DNA of 64,000 nt from DATMQA01 sp035566895 (GCA_035566895.1 DATMQA010000096.1:1-64000); one strand, 5' to 3'; positions 8,801-15,646 are shown, counted from the stretch's first letter. Made by a program: numbers and translations. The notes: generated by a model from the letters alone, not told the origin.

Positions 8801-8922
8801 TCCGCTTGTGTTTTGACATAAGTGAATTCACAGACCAGGCCGTCGCGGGCAAGCGCGGCGGCGACCAGTTCGCGGTCGCGCGAATCGTCCTCTAAATATA
8901 AAATCCTGAGCGGTGTTCCCAC
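5845..8922 (-). CDS. Hybrid sensor histidine kinase: REC-PAS(x4)-HisKA-HATPase-REC
   Basis: A 1025-residue soluble signalling protein. An N-terminal receiver (residues 1-125, phospho-acceptor Asp57 in FSDFTLP) is followed by four PAS/PAC units (about 150-270, 275-390, 395-510, 520-640; PAC endings such as ILGTNWDVTERK and FIAVKQDVTERK). A HisKA domain has the phospho-His in GGVAHDFNNML near 660, then HATPase_c with the N box NLVVNARDAM and G boxes DTGTGIAPEHL and GKGTGLGLATVYG, and a C-terminal receiver (about 900-1025, LLLSDIVMPEGLNG). There is no membrane segment, so it senses cytoplasmic cues or receives phosphate through its first REC domain. It is upstream of, and separate from, the bufferin operon (73-base gap); no obvious output regulator is adjacent. 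Confidence 0.93.
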   Translation of the reverse strand: MGTPLRILYLEDDSRDRELVAAALARDGLVCEFTYVKTQAEYEQALGREKFDLIFSDFTLPSFDGAKALVLARQACPEVPFIFVSGTIGAERAVESLKSGATDYVVKDHLARLAPVVRRSLEQRELRRARQQAEENSRQLADRLLLATRAANVGIWDHDLITDKLVWDEAMYRLYGINPDQFKGAYEAWQAGVHHEDRARANEEVQMALRGEKDFDTEFRVLWPDNSVHYIKAAGLVQRDASGLPIRILGTNWDVTERKHGEEQLRLLSTALEATANAVAITDSEGVILWVNPAFSELTGYSSGEACGRKSSLLKSGAHDPAFYKALWATIRAGRVWHAEMINRRKDGSLYTEESTITPVRDEPGAVTHFIAVKQDVTERKEAEEALRRSEAELAEAQRLAKYGNWSWDIAADRIAWSDELYRIFGLEKGKLATNYNSFFERVDVSDRERVLETNRQARTEGKSFEIVYGISTPAGEKRVVRELGCAVRDEAGKIVRLVGTAQDITVQKQAEAELQWKTAFLEAQVNSSLDGILVVNTEGKKILQNQRLNALWKIPPEISNDVDERKQLQFAMGKMKDPQAFLAKVEHLYAHPNDVSRDELELTDGTVLDRYSSPVLGKDGTHYGRIWTHRDITEQKRLEAQFRQSQKLEAIGQLAGGVAHDFNNMLAVIRGNAELLSLEPGQLSAETSQGLNQVIAAAERAANLTRQLLLFSRKELMRSQPLVLDDLIKNLIKMLQRLIREDIRLECVYEKESSFVEADPGMIEQVLLNLVVNARDAMPRGGQVRIATAKVVLDEAAAHGRAEARPGEFVCLSVSDTGTGIAPEHLPRIFDPFFTTKEPGKGTGLGLATVYGIVKQHQGWVEVSSQVGKGTTFNVFLPAIPPPAKAGAGQRAELKPPGGTETVLLVEDEESVRRVTRRMLESYGYKVHEARSGREALEVWDRNGAEIALLLSDIVMPEGLNGRDLAEQLRGRQPGLRVIFMSGYSADVVGQDTEFFRRTKSRFLHKPCASSALLQTVRQCLDET

Positions 8923-9034
8923 AATTCCACCCTTAAGCAGCAGGTAGCGTGCCGGAAGGGCCCTTCGCGGGCGCCATTTCGTTCAGTAGGAGACGACGGC
9001 AGGAGTCTCTAAACCCATTTAACTCTTTGGTTGC

Positions 9035-9053
9035 GGCACAGCCGCGCTGTGCC
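9035..9053. repeat. Perfect 8-bp stem hairpin, REP-like
   Basis: GGCACAGC-CGC-GCTGTGCC forms a perfect stem with a 3-base loop in the spacer between the small gene at 9070 and the hybrid kinase start. It has no T-tract on either strand, so it looks more like an isolated REP hairpin than a terminator. Otherwise 8923-9069 has no recognisable feature. Confidence 0.4.
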
Positions 9054-9069
9054 CGTCCCGTTCGTTGCC

Positions 9070-9267
9070 TCAACACGTGATCGCGAAATCGTACAGCCCA
9101 TCTTCGGACCTGAACGCCACCTCGACGTCCTTCATGGCCTTCCCCTTCGCAAACAAGGTCGCCTCTCGGCTGCCCTTGAAGCAACGTGCCTTCGCTCCAT
9201 CCGCGACCCACTGTTCCCCTTCCTGGAAGAACAGCCGGCTCTTAACACCGCGCAATAATACTCTCAT
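9070..9267 (-). CDS. Small protein of an uncharacterised ~67-residue family (copy 1 of 3)
   Basis: Start at ATG 9267 (MRVLLRGVKSRLFF), preceded by GAGGT about 12 bases upstream; the longer frame to 9387 lacks support. The 65-residue product shares a pattern with two other small genes in this window (52215-52424 and 52842-53048): VxLRxxxTxxYY near the N terminus, then W, then A-x-D/C-F, a central Ala-rich helix, and ME-V/L-xLR near the C terminus. No known domain is recognised. It is predicted soluble with alternating beta and alpha segments (beta-beta-alpha-beta). Function unknown; independent recurrence of the same pattern three times makes it a real gene rather than a chance frame. Confidence 0.7.
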   Translation of the reverse strand: MRVLLRGVKSRLFFQEGEQWVADGAKARCFKGSREATLFAKGKAMKDVEVAFRSEDGLYDFAITC

Positions 9268-9406
9268 AGATTTCAAGTTACCTCGCTGGGGCGCCGTATT
9301 GAAAGGAAATAACATTTTTTCTTTATTATAATGCCGGCTATCACTCGCATTTCTTATGCCAGGAAAGGCAGGTTCCCACATGACCACTGACCCCCGGTCA
9401 CCGATT

Positions 9407-9814
9407 TCAAAGGGTCCAGCGGCGGTAGTGGATCAGCTCGCGGTGACCATTACCGTGAGCGTCCACCAACACCTGGAAATGAATCCGGTCGGTGTCCCCA
9501 ACCTTGCCGGACAACGCCACGCGCAGCATCCTGAGCAGGTCCCAAAGACGCCCAGTAATCGACTGACCACCCTTTAGTTCAAGGACTTCGCCCCCACCCT
9601 CTGACTTCCTCCAGGTTCCACCCGCCTCAACGGTCTCGGCTCAGGCCGTGCGCGTGATGGCCATCGGCACTTTGAACCCGGCCTGTTTACAGAGCGGTTG
9701 CCCCTGGTCATCCGTGGCCGTGGTCAAATCCACCAACCCCCCATCGGCAATCGCCTGGGCACGGGTATAACGGTAGATAGGCTCACCCCAAAAGCTGTCG
9801 CCTTGGTTTTCCAT
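9407..9814 (-). pseudogene. DUF6573-like gene interrupted by one in-frame TGA
   Basis: Reading from ATG 9814, the frame gives MENQGDSFWGEPIYRYTRAQ... and ends naturally at 9407 after 136 codons, with a single internal TGA at 9643-9641 (codon 58). The part before the stop (QAIADGGLVDLTTAT...AGFKVPMAITRTA) and the part after it (AETVEAGGTWRK...ITGRLWDLLRMLRVAL...DRIHFQVLVDAHGNGHRELIHYRRWTL) both match the layout of DUF6573 proteins of phages and accessory regions, which carry Trp where the TGA stands (TGG to TGA). It follows the 73-residue membrane protein gene by 9 bases on the same strand. The family name comes from memory and should be checked; the frame continuity is direct observation. Confidence 0.65.
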
Positions 9815-9823
9815 GGTCGTTTT

Positions 9824-10045
9824 TTAGGGCTCGTTCGGGGATATCAGATGCCCCTCGGGAGCGCTCGGGGGTTCAATGCGTCTTACGTCTTGCAACTGAA
9901 CGAGGCGCGCCAGGTGCTTTACGATTTTGTTGAGACGCGAGACAATGAGCAGGGGTAGAATCAGCCACGATATGGCCAGCGTCAGAAGCAGAGCGAGCGC
10001 AGCCACACCGGCGAGCCCGCCCACCAGGTCAGGAAGGTTATTCAT
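9824..10045 (-). CDS. Small membrane protein with C-terminal amphipathic segment
   Basis: A 73-residue protein with a hydrophobic region at residues 10-38 (LAGVAALALLLTLAISWLILPLLIVS) followed by a basic helical stretch (RLNKIVKHLARLVQLQDVRR) and an acidic Pro-rich tail. The arrangement resembles small inner-membrane proteins with a cytoplasmic helix seen in accessory regions. It is cotranscribed with the disrupted gene downstream (9-base gap). No family is recognised. The spacer 10046-10239 to the divergent operon contains two small hairpins (GTGAG/CTCAC at 10086-10099; TTGCCT/AGGCAA at 10151-10166). Confidence 0.6.
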   Translation of the reverse strand: MNNLPDLVGGLAGVAALALLLTLAISWLILPLLIVSRLNKIVKHLARLVQLQDVRRIEPPSAPEGHLISPNEP

Positions 10046-10239
10046 AAGTTTGGATTTGTGTTTTTGGTTTCAGTTATATCTTTCTGTGAGGTCTCTCACC
10101 CGTAAAATTCTGAGCGACCGCCAGGCACACAACGCCCGAGCCCTAATATCTTGCCTTGCCAGGCAAAGGGTTCCACAAGGTCAGGCTCTACTTGCACTTA
10201 ATCTATTGACTTCCAATCCCCCCGAAGGAGATTACCCGC

Positions 10240-10509
10240 ATGGACGATTTTATTCTTCTCGATGCTGACAGCTCGGGCGGTCACGGTCTGCCACCGACAT
10301 ACTTGGTTGCAGTCGGCGTGGGCATGCATGGGCAACACGGCTGGTGGAAAGACCATGTTGTCATGGGGAGCGACTGCGTCACGCACGAGGAATGGGACCA
10401 CATGGTCAATCGCTTAATCAAATCTCTCGAAACGGTTCGGCGTAAAGGGCACGCCAAGCTTGAGAAAAACTATTCTCAAACAGGCGCAACGATGGCCGAA
10501 GTAAAATGA
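10240..10509 (+). CDS. Hypothetical protein, first gene of an overlapping small-gene operon
   Basis: The 89-residue product starts at an ATG with a strong ribosome site (AAGGAG, 10 bases upstream). It is a soluble protein with a His/Gly/Trp-rich N-terminal half (GVGMHGQHGWWKDHVVMGSDCVTHEEWDHMV) and a basic helical C-terminal half. No family is recognised. Its stop overlaps the next ATG by four bases (ATGA). It heads a run of seven plus-strand genes to 12465 that are almost all overlapping or nearly so, which argues for one transcript and a shared role that the sequence does not reveal. Confidence 0.65.
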   Translation: MDDFILLDADSSGGHGLPPTYLVAVGVGMHGQHGWWKDHVVMGSDCVTHEEWDHMVNRLIKSLETVRRKGHAKLEKNYSQTGATMAEVK

Positions 10510-10757
10510 GCTTTGAAGAGGAAATGGAGAAGTTCTGGAAGGCGTTCCCCGAACCGGAGAAGCGGAAAAGCATGGAGTCCTATCCGCCGTATCAAAAGGC
10601 AATCCAGGCCCATGATGTTCGCAAAGCCTCAGAAATTGCCTGCTCCTTCTTTTCCGGGGATGCGAAGGCGCAGGCGGAAGCTTTGTCGAAGCACGGGTTC
10701 CTCTATGTGGAGATTTTCGGGCCGAACAAGAGGATTATTCCGGGGGTCTTACGCTAG
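10506..10757 (+). CDS. Hypothetical small protein, second in the operon
   Basis: 83 residues: an acidic helical N terminus (MSFEEEMEKFWKAFPEPEKRKSME), a helical middle (KAIQAHDVRKASEIACSFFSG) and a C-terminal beta-like end (GFLYVEIFGPNKRIIPGVL). Starts by ATGA overlap with the preceding gene, which supports the start. No recognised domain. The overlap, similar GC content and codon character to its neighbours, and lack of alternatives on the opposite strand support a true gene of unknown function. Confidence 0.6.
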   Translation: MSFEEEMEKFWKAFPEPEKRKSMESYPPYQKAIQAHDVRKASEIACSFFSGDAKAQAEALSKHGFLYVEIFGPNKRIIPGVLR

Positions 10758-10760
10758 GCG

Positions 10761-11033
10761 GTGAAAGTCACCCTTAATGCATCAGAGATGGAGGTTCTTT
10801 TCCGTCAAGACCCACGCACAGAGCGGCGGGGAGGTTACCAGAGCTTTCTTGTTAAATTGCAGCGCAAAACTGACCGACCGACAGTCGCGCTGGCGCTCAC
10901 GGATTCGGATTTGGAAAAGATTCCGCGCTACGCTTTTGACTATGGCAACGGCGGATGGGAGGACAGACTGCGGGGTGTCTTCGAGCGGCACTTGGGAGGG
11001 CGGCTCGGAAGGCAAGTGAGATTGCCTGAATAG
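10761..11033 (+). CDS. Hypothetical small protein, third in the operon (GTG start)
   Basis: 90 residues from a GTG three bases after the previous stop. The N-terminal half reads as beta strands (MKVTLNASEMEVLF...YQSFLVKLQRKTDRPTVALALTDSDLEKI) and the second half has an aromatic and basic segment (YAFDYGNGGWEDRLRGVFERHLGGRLG). No family is recognised. The tight spacing with both neighbours indicates cotranslation. GTG is the only plausible start because an earlier in-frame start would overlap the preceding gene. Confidence 0.55.
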   Translation: MKVTLNASEMEVLFRQDPRTERRGGYQSFLVKLQRKTDRPTVALALTDSDLEKIPRYAFDYGNGGWEDRLRGVFERHLGGRLGRQVRLPE

Positions 11034-11035
11034 AT

Positions 11036-11338
11036 ATGACAAACGAAGCGATTCGCAGTGCGCTCTTTGAGAGGCTCGCAAAAAGACGGTGGATTTCCAA
11101 AACGTGGACCAAGGACCTTGCACCAAATCAAATGCAATACAGGGTGGAGTTTACAGAGTTGGGCATTGCCCGGATTCGAGACCTCTATCCATTGTTGGAC
11201 GAGTTGGGATTCCTAACGGGCTGGCTCGGTGGGGAGCTTGAGTATTTGTGCATGTTGGTCGGGGATTGTATTAAGGAGCACGGCCCCGGAACCGCAGGCG
11301 ACACGGGCGAACCTCAAGGTCCCCGGCGAGGTTTATGA
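11036..11338 (+). CDS. Hypothetical protein, fourth in the operon
   Basis: 100 residues starting two bases after the preceding stop. The region WISKTWTKDLAPNQMQYRVEFTELGIARIRDLYPLLDELGFL looks like a compact helical or winged-helix-like fold, followed by a helical segment (LGGELEYLCMLVGDCIKEH) and a disordered tail. The phrase QYRVEFTELGxARI has the flavour of winged-helix wings, but there is no clear recognition helix, so DNA binding is only a possibility. The stop overlaps the next ATG. Confidence 0.55.
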   Translation: MTNEAIRSALFERLAKRRWISKTWTKDLAPNQMQYRVEFTELGIARIRDLYPLLDELGFLTGWLGGELEYLCMLVGDCIKEHGPGTAGDTGEPQGPRRGL

Positions 11339-12069
11339 CAACAAACGAGTTGGCGCTGTTTGTTAATGCCATTAGAGAACACGACACTTTCAGTCTGATT
11401 CAGTTCATCGTCCTTTTGCTTGTTTCCGGTGTCGGTGCCGCGATTGGGGCCTACTTGGTGGAAAAAGGAAAGAACAGGGCAACCAAGGAGGACGTGAGCA
11501 AGATAACCAGTCAGATTGAGTCAGTGAAAACTGAGTTTCGACTGGTGGAAAAGAAGGCTGAGAACGCTTTTGCGTTAAGCGCAACGTCGCACATGGCAAA
11601 CACGGCTTTCGATAAGCACATTGAATTTTGCGAGAAATACGCGGCTGAGATGGACAAAGGTCTGTCGATTCTTATTCAAAAGGGCACCACAGTTGAGGCG
11701 CTGGAAATTTCGGTGCGACTCTTTGCCATCAGGCGACAATTTGTGCTTTGGGTGCCGAAAGACGTGGGCGCTCGATTGGACAAGCTGGAGGCAGCGCTCC
11801 GCCGGGTGGGTGCCGACGAGCACCTTTTGCCCCATTTACCGGTTGGGGAAAAACGATCCAAGCTGGTTCATGAGCTGCTTGACCTGTTCAGCAAGATTAC
11901 AACGATAGAAGACCTGCCCGACAAACCGGCTCCTGAGCTTGCCCATGTCAAAATTATTGAGGGCTTGAGGGACATCCTGGGAGTCGAGAAGCTTACCCAG
12001 TTACGGAACCACTTTTTCGACCAAGCGCTGTCCGCCGTAAGAGAGACCGTTCAGAAATGCGAGAAATGA
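11335..12069 (+). CDS. Single-pass membrane protein with coiled coil and helical cytoplasmic domain
   Basis: The 244-residue product has one membrane segment at about residues 20-42 (SLIQFIVLLLVSGVGAAIGAYLV), then a charged coiled-coil-like linker (EDVSKITSQIESVKTEFRLVEKKAENAF) and an all-helical domain (about 75-240) with FDKHIEFCEKYAAEMDKGL and LHELLDLFSKITTIEDLP. This layout, an N-terminal anchor plus cytoplasmic helical domain, is common for uncharacterised proteins of genomic islands. It starts by overlap with the previous gene and its stop overlaps the ATG of the following 53-residue gene (ATGA at 12066). No catalytic motif is visible; a role in signalling or defence would be guesswork. 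Confidence 0.65.
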   Translation: MTTNELALFVNAIREHDTFSLIQFIVLLLVSGVGAAIGAYLVEKGKNRATKEDVSKITSQIESVKTEFRLVEKKAENAFALSATSHMANTAFDKHIEFCEKYAAEMDKGLSILIQKGTTVEALEISVRLFAIRRQFVLWVPKDVGARLDKLEAALRRVGADEHLLPHLPVGEKRSKLVHELLDLFSKITTIEDLPDKPAPELAHVKIIEGLRDILGVEKLTQLRNHFFDQALSAVRETVQKCEK

Positions 12070-12227
12070 CCCGAAGAGAATTTATCCAACAGTGCCGCAC
12101 ACTGGCCAAAGACCTCCGGCGCGCCCAACACAAGCGGGACAGCTTGATCCGCGCCATGGCGCACACCCTGGCGTGGGTTGATTTTTGGGGGACACACGAT
12201 CCCGCAGGCATTATCGGCCTGTTATAA
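12066..12227 (+). CDS. 53-residue basic helical protein
   Basis: Begins MTRREFIQQCRTLAKDLR and ends AGIIGLL before TAA; the ATG overlaps the preceding stop as ATGA. The product is basic and helical (RRAQHKRDSLIRAMAHTLAWVDFW), with no recognised family. Its position inside a chain of coupled genes, and its stop lying one base before the next ATG, support translation despite the short length. Confidence 0.5.
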   Translation: MTRREFIQQCRTLAKDLRRAQHKRDSLIRAMAHTLAWVDFWGTHDPAGIIGLL

Positions 12228-12228
12228 T

Positions 12229-12465
12229 ATGTGGCTGGACCTCCTGTTTCCCCTGATATTGATCGGTGTGACGTTCCTGGTCGCCTTGCTCTGTGACAGC
12301 GGTTCCGAGTTGCTCAAATATGCGTGGTGTTTCGCTGCGTTCGTGACGGTCTGTTGCTTTGGGCTGGCAGCCATTTTTTACGGGAAACCGATCCAAGGCG
12401 TGCTGATGCCCCTTGCGTTATTCTCTATTCTCTGGTTTTTAGTGCTCTATAGTTCGAGGAATTGA
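12229..12465 (+). CDS. Small integral membrane protein, three predicted helices
   Basis: Start taken at the ATG giving MWLDLLFPLILIG, one base after the stop of the preceding gene; the longer open frame has a non-hydrophobic extension overlapping that gene. The 78-residue product has three hydrophobic segments (about 4-22, 28-48, 54-74: FPLILIGVTFLVALLC, YAWCFAAFVTVCCFGLAAIFY, VLMPLALFSILWFLVLY). No family is recognised. It is the last gene of the overlapping series. Confidence 0.6.
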   Translation: MWLDLLFPLILIGVTFLVALLCDSGSELLKYAWCFAAFVTVCCFGLAAIFYGKPIQGVLMPLALFSILWFLVLYSSRN

Positions 12466-12585
12466 GGATGGCCAACAGGCTTTTTCTTTTTTGAAGAATT
12501 GAGTTGATCGAGACCGGTGGCGGCTGAAAAGTGTCGGGATATTGACCAACGTGCGCTTTGGAGCGCACCAACGAAAGAACATAAT

Positions 12586-12783
12586 ATGAGTGCTGATTCC
12601 AGAGAGAAAAAGAACGCCCTTTATGCGACTGGTAGTGAGTTTGAAGTTGGACACGACGAAGAAGGTAAAGGCTTGATTCGGATAAAAAGAGTAAGCCCAA
12701 TTCCTGGTGAGCTTATATTCCACGCTTCAGAAATCAAAATTCTTCAGGATATACTCCAACACGAAGCATCTTCCCTGCGTTAG
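12586..12783 (+). CDS. Hypothetical small soluble protein
   Basis: Start chosen at the ATG giving MSADSREKKNALYATG; an in-frame start at 12517 adds 23 residues without support. The 65 residues read as beta strands (GSEFEVGHDEEGKGLIRIKRVSPIPGELIFHASEIKILQDIL) and resemble the short strand-rich proteins common in accessory regions. It is 120 bases past the membrane protein gene and convergent with the broken gene on the other strand. No function can be proposed. Confidence 0.45.
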   Translation: MSADSREKKNALYATGSEFEVGHDEEGKGLIRIKRVSPIPGELIFHASEIKILQDILQHEASSLR

Positions 12784-12804
12784 CCCGACGACGCGGTCTC
12801 CCGC

Positions 12805-13042
12805 TCAGGCGGCGGGTGCGCCGATGGCCAGGTCCAGATAATACTCCGTGCCCTTAACGAAGCTGCCAAAGCCGCTGGAGTTTTCGATAGTCCTGACCAG
12901 CGCAAAATAAGGCAGCCAGTCAAACCACTGGTTCGCAAAGTCAGGAGCCTGGCTTTTGACGTGCGTGAAGGTGACGACCTTCCGGTCAATCACGGACTTC
13001 GGCGCAAAGCGCTTTGCAGCGAACGGATCATTTTGTGCTCAT
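12805..13042 (-). pseudogene. Small gene with a strong ribosome site but a frameshift after four codons
   Basis: ATG at 13042 is preceded by GGAGGAATCTTT, the best Shine-Dalgarno of the region, but the frame stops at once (ATG AGC ACA AAA TGA). Skipping one base restores an open frame: DPFAAKRFAPKSVIDRKVV...FANQWFDWLPYFALVRTIEN...GFGSFVKGTEYYLDLAIGAPAA to 12805. One A too many in the AAAA run (AAA would give MSTNDPFAA) explains this; a +1 shift at the TGA is the other reading. If the gene instead starts at GTG 12993 only 62 residues are made. The sequence is phage-like in feel, but no family was recognised. Confidence 0.5.
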
Positions 13043-13592
13043 AAAGATTCCTCCGTTTTATTGCGGGCGGCAGCGACGAGCGCGTCCTTCATGTGGTGAG
13101 GTGAGGTAAGGCCCCTGATGGAATGCTGATGAAAGAGCAGGCCCCTAACCAGCTTTCCTGCTTCCATACCCGCGCTCCACTTTAAATCAGTTTCTTCCAA
13201 AATTTGGACACTCCCGTGTGCCCTCCCTATCCCCCAACTTCCTCTGCCTCCACCGCAGTAGCTCTCTATCCCTATTTTTCCAGCTAATTTCACGAACTGC
13301 TATAAGCTTCCAAAAAGCATAAGATAAGCTATACTGTCAAGCGTAATTGGCAGCGGAAATGCTTCATCTTTTTCGGCCTATCCAATGGTCGCTGCGTCTA
13401 AAAGCAGACCGCTCAAAGTGACCGCGCGCCGACCGGCCATCGGCAGGCAAAAGGACCATATGTCCGCCATATTATGCCGGCTGCCCGACAGCCGATTTCG
13501 TCAAAGGAGCACTACCGCCCCAGCCCGCCCTCTCTGTGCTCACCGATCCCTCAATCCACCAATCCATTAATCCACCATCGCTCATCCGCCTT
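13043..13592. other. Spacer without a convincing gene
   Basis: A minus-strand open frame (13293-13039) ends ATGA-coupled to the broken gene at 13042; only its last part (MKDALVAAARNKTEESL, from 13092) looks protein-like, so it may be the tail of a decayed upstream gene. The stretch 13536-13580 is a degenerate CAATCCA/TCCACCAATCC micro-repeat immediately before the terminase fragment. Nothing else was recognised. Confidence 0.4.
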
Positions 13593-14300
13593 ATGAGCGC
13601 CATCCTCCCCTGTCTCGCCATCGACTCCGACGCCAAGCTGCTCAAGCATTTCATGCCTCACCAGCTCAATTGGATCGACGCCGAGGAACAAATCCACGCC
13701 CTCGGCAAACAAGCCTTCGCCTTCGCCGAAAAAGCCGTCCGCATCGGCTGGACCTATGCCGACGGCTTCAAAAATGTCCGCAAACGCCTCCGCTTCAAAA
13801 AACGCCATTACCTCTTCGCCACCAAAGATTGGCCCAGCGCCCTCGAATACATGAACCAGGTTTACGAATTCGCCGAATTCTTCAACCTCACCGGCACCAT
13901 CGTCTCCCATGGCGAAGAGTCTCTCCAGGTCCCACGCCTCGACCCCGATGGCCGCGAAAGCGCCTTCACCGAGGAAGTCAAAATCGGCTCGATTAAGTTC
14001 GACAATGGCTCCCGCATCATCGCTTTCTCCTCCAACCCCCAGGCCATGGCTGTCTACGGCGGCGATGTCGGCCTCGACGAATTCGCCAAACATCGCAACG
14101 CCAAACTTCTCTGGCAAACCGCTCAGGGCCGCGTCGCCCTCGGCCACGACGCCACGGTTTGGTCCTCCCACGACGGCGAAGACACTCTCTTCAATGAGTT
14201 CGCCCAGCTCGCCCGCGCCGGCAAAGGTCCCTGGAACCTTTACTACCGCGTCACCCTCCCCGACGCCCTCGACTCCGGCCTCCTCGACCTCGTCAACCGC
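13593..14300 (+). pseudogene. Phage terminase large subunit, N-terminal ATPase fragment
   Basis: From ATG 13593 the frame encodes about 236 terminase-like residues. It includes KRHYLFATKDWPSALEYMNQVYEFAEFF, the segment KIGSIKFDNGSRIIAFSSNPQAMAVYGGDVGLDEFAKH with a Walker-B-like GLDEFA, and a motif-III-like TVWSSHDGEDTLFNEF, as in terminase large subunits of Mu-like phages. The usual adenine-binding and Walker A region is poor (AFAEKAVRIGWTYADGFKNV), and after DSGLLDLVNR (about 14300) the frame turns into Pro/Ser-rich nonsense, so the nuclease half is missing. The frame stays formally open to 14795 because of base composition. It is a remnant of a prophage or gene-transfer element. Confidence 0.7.
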
Positions 14301-14350
14301 CTCCGCCCTTCCCTCCCCACCTCCTCGAACAGTTCGTTCAATGGATTTCC

Positions 14351-14707
14351 ATGCGCCTGGCCGCCGCCTCTGAATCCTCCGCCATCGCCGAGGACCCCAA
14401 GGCCGAACTCCGGGACCTGCGTAACTTCCTCACCGATATCGTCCCCCTCCGCCGTAGTGAACTTATCTCCCGCCGCATCCGCCTCGAAGAGCAGCGCCTT
14501 GCCATGGCCCACTCCAAAAACGAGCAGGAACTCGAAAAACTGTTCTGGAAATGGACCAGGCGCCCCGACATCGTGGCCAAACTCTTCCCTTACCGCGACC
14601 CCGATAAAGCCCGCCGCGGTGTCGTCCGCCTCATCGATCGCGAACTCCTCGGTATCAACCGTCCTTATTCTGATGAACCCGAACCCGAACCCGCTTGCTA
14701 TATCTGA
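14351..14707 (+). pseudogene. Phage-like small-terminase/accessory protein fragment
   Basis: In another frame than the terminase fragment, the sequence reads LLEQFVQWISMRLAAASESSAIAEDPKAELRDLRNFLTDIVPLRRSELISRRIRLEEQRLAM...EKLFWKWTRRPDIVAKLF and continues upstream of 14351 as far as about 14313 without a start. It is a charged helical protein of the kind found next to Mu-like terminase genes. The missing N terminus and the abrupt junction with the truncated terminase indicate a deletion that fused two phage genes. Exact family uncertain. Confidence 0.5.
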
Positions 14708-14736
14708 CCATGACCCTGCCTGGCCGCCATTGCGAC

Positions 14737-14766
14737 TTATTCCGAGTTATTCCGAGTTATTCCGAC
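14737..14766. repeat. Three tandem copies of a 10-bp unit
   Basis: TTATTCCGAG occurs at 14737, 14747 and 14757 (last base of the third copy differs). It lies just after the phage remnant. The rest of 14708-14937 has no recognisable gene. Confidence 0.7.
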
Positions 14767-14937
14767 TGGAAAAAAATAAAAAACCCCAATCCTAAGCGCC
14801 TCACTCATGTTTCCCCAACCATTCGACCTCCTTATTTTACTCGTTCTTTGACATTGTAATCTGCTGCCTCAAGCTGCGCGCCACCTCCCGACAAAGCTGC
14901 TCGCGCCGGCTGCGGGTTTGGGTATGCTGGCGGGACG

Positions 14938-15564
14938 ATGTTGGAAACTGAATTCATATCGGCCCAAGAGAAAGGGTCGCACCGGTTGTTGATCATGCTG
15001 CACGGGTTGGGCGACAGCATCGAAGGTTACCGCTGGGTGCCCGAGGCGCTGAATCTGCCGTGGTTGAATTATCTGCTGGTCAATGCGCCCGACGAATATT
15101 ACGGCGGTTATTCGTGGTATGATTTTGCGGGCGACATCGCGCCCGGGGTGGCGCGCAGCCGGGGGCTGCTGTTCGAGTTGCTGGAGGCGCAACGCGGACG
15201 GGGCTTTCCGACGGAGCAGACGGTGCTGGGCGGTTTCTCGCAGGGATGTTTGATGGCGATGGAAGTGGGTTTGCGCTATCCGCACCGGTTCGCGTGCATC
15301 GTCGGCATAAGCGGGTATATTTGTGACCCGGAAAAGCTGCTCGAGGAGCTGTCGCCGGTGGCAATGCAGCAGCGTATTCTAATGACGCATGGACTGGTCG
15401 ATCCGATGCTGCCGTTTGCGCAAACGCGCGAGCAGGTGAACCTGCTCAAAGCGGCGGGGCTGCGCATCGAGTGGCACGAGTTCATGAAAGGGCACACGAT
15501 CGCGGGCGAGCAGGAGCTGGAGGTGGTGCGCGGGTTTGTGGGTGCCGGTTATGCGGCTAAGTGA
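14938..15564 (+). CDS. Alpha/beta hydrolase, carboxylesterase/phospholipase (YpfH-like) family
   Basis: A 208-residue serine hydrolase. LHGLGDS near residue 21 supplies the oxyanion hole, GFSQG holds nucleophile Ser101, Asp155 lies in HGLVDPMLP and His186 in KGHTIAGEQE, the order and spacing of the carboxylesterase 2 family (esterases/lysophospholipases of about 210 residues). There is no signal peptide, so it is cytoplasmic. The substrate is not evident; family members cleave short acyl esters or lysophospholipids. It stands alone on the plus strand between the phage remnant and the repeat array in front of clpB. Confidence 0.88.
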   Translation: MLETEFISAQEKGSHRLLIMLHGLGDSIEGYRWVPEALNLPWLNYLLVNAPDEYYGGYSWYDFAGDIAPGVARSRGLLFELLEAQRGRGFPTEQTVLGGFSQGCLMAMEVGLRYPHRFACIVGISGYICDPEKLLEELSPVAMQQRILMTHGLVDPMLPFAQTREQVNLLKAAGLRIEWHEFMKGHTIAGEQELEVVRGFVGAGYAAK

Positions 15565-15577
15565 GGGGGCTAAAAAA

Positions 15578-15646
15578 GTTAAAAGGGTTAATTGAGTTAA
15601 AGGGGTTACATCGGTTACATGGTTGCATGGGTTACAGGGTTGCAGG
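15578..15646 (+). repeat. Drifting 8-9 bp tandem array, left arm
   Basis: Consecutive GTT-initial units change gradually along the array: GTTAAAAGG, GTTAATTGA, GTTAAAGGG, GTTACATCG, GTTACATG, GTTGCATGG, GTTACAGG, GTTGCAGG. Two of these units, GTTACATCG and GTTACATG, are exactly the inverse complements of the two units that build the array at 15743-15909, so the two blocks form a large inverted repeat around a 96-base centre. Confidence 0.8.

Noticed and set aside
8933..9211. 92-residue minus-strand frame between the small gene and the hybrid kinase
   Set aside because: Overlaps the better supported 9070-9267 gene in another frame and contains the REP hairpin.
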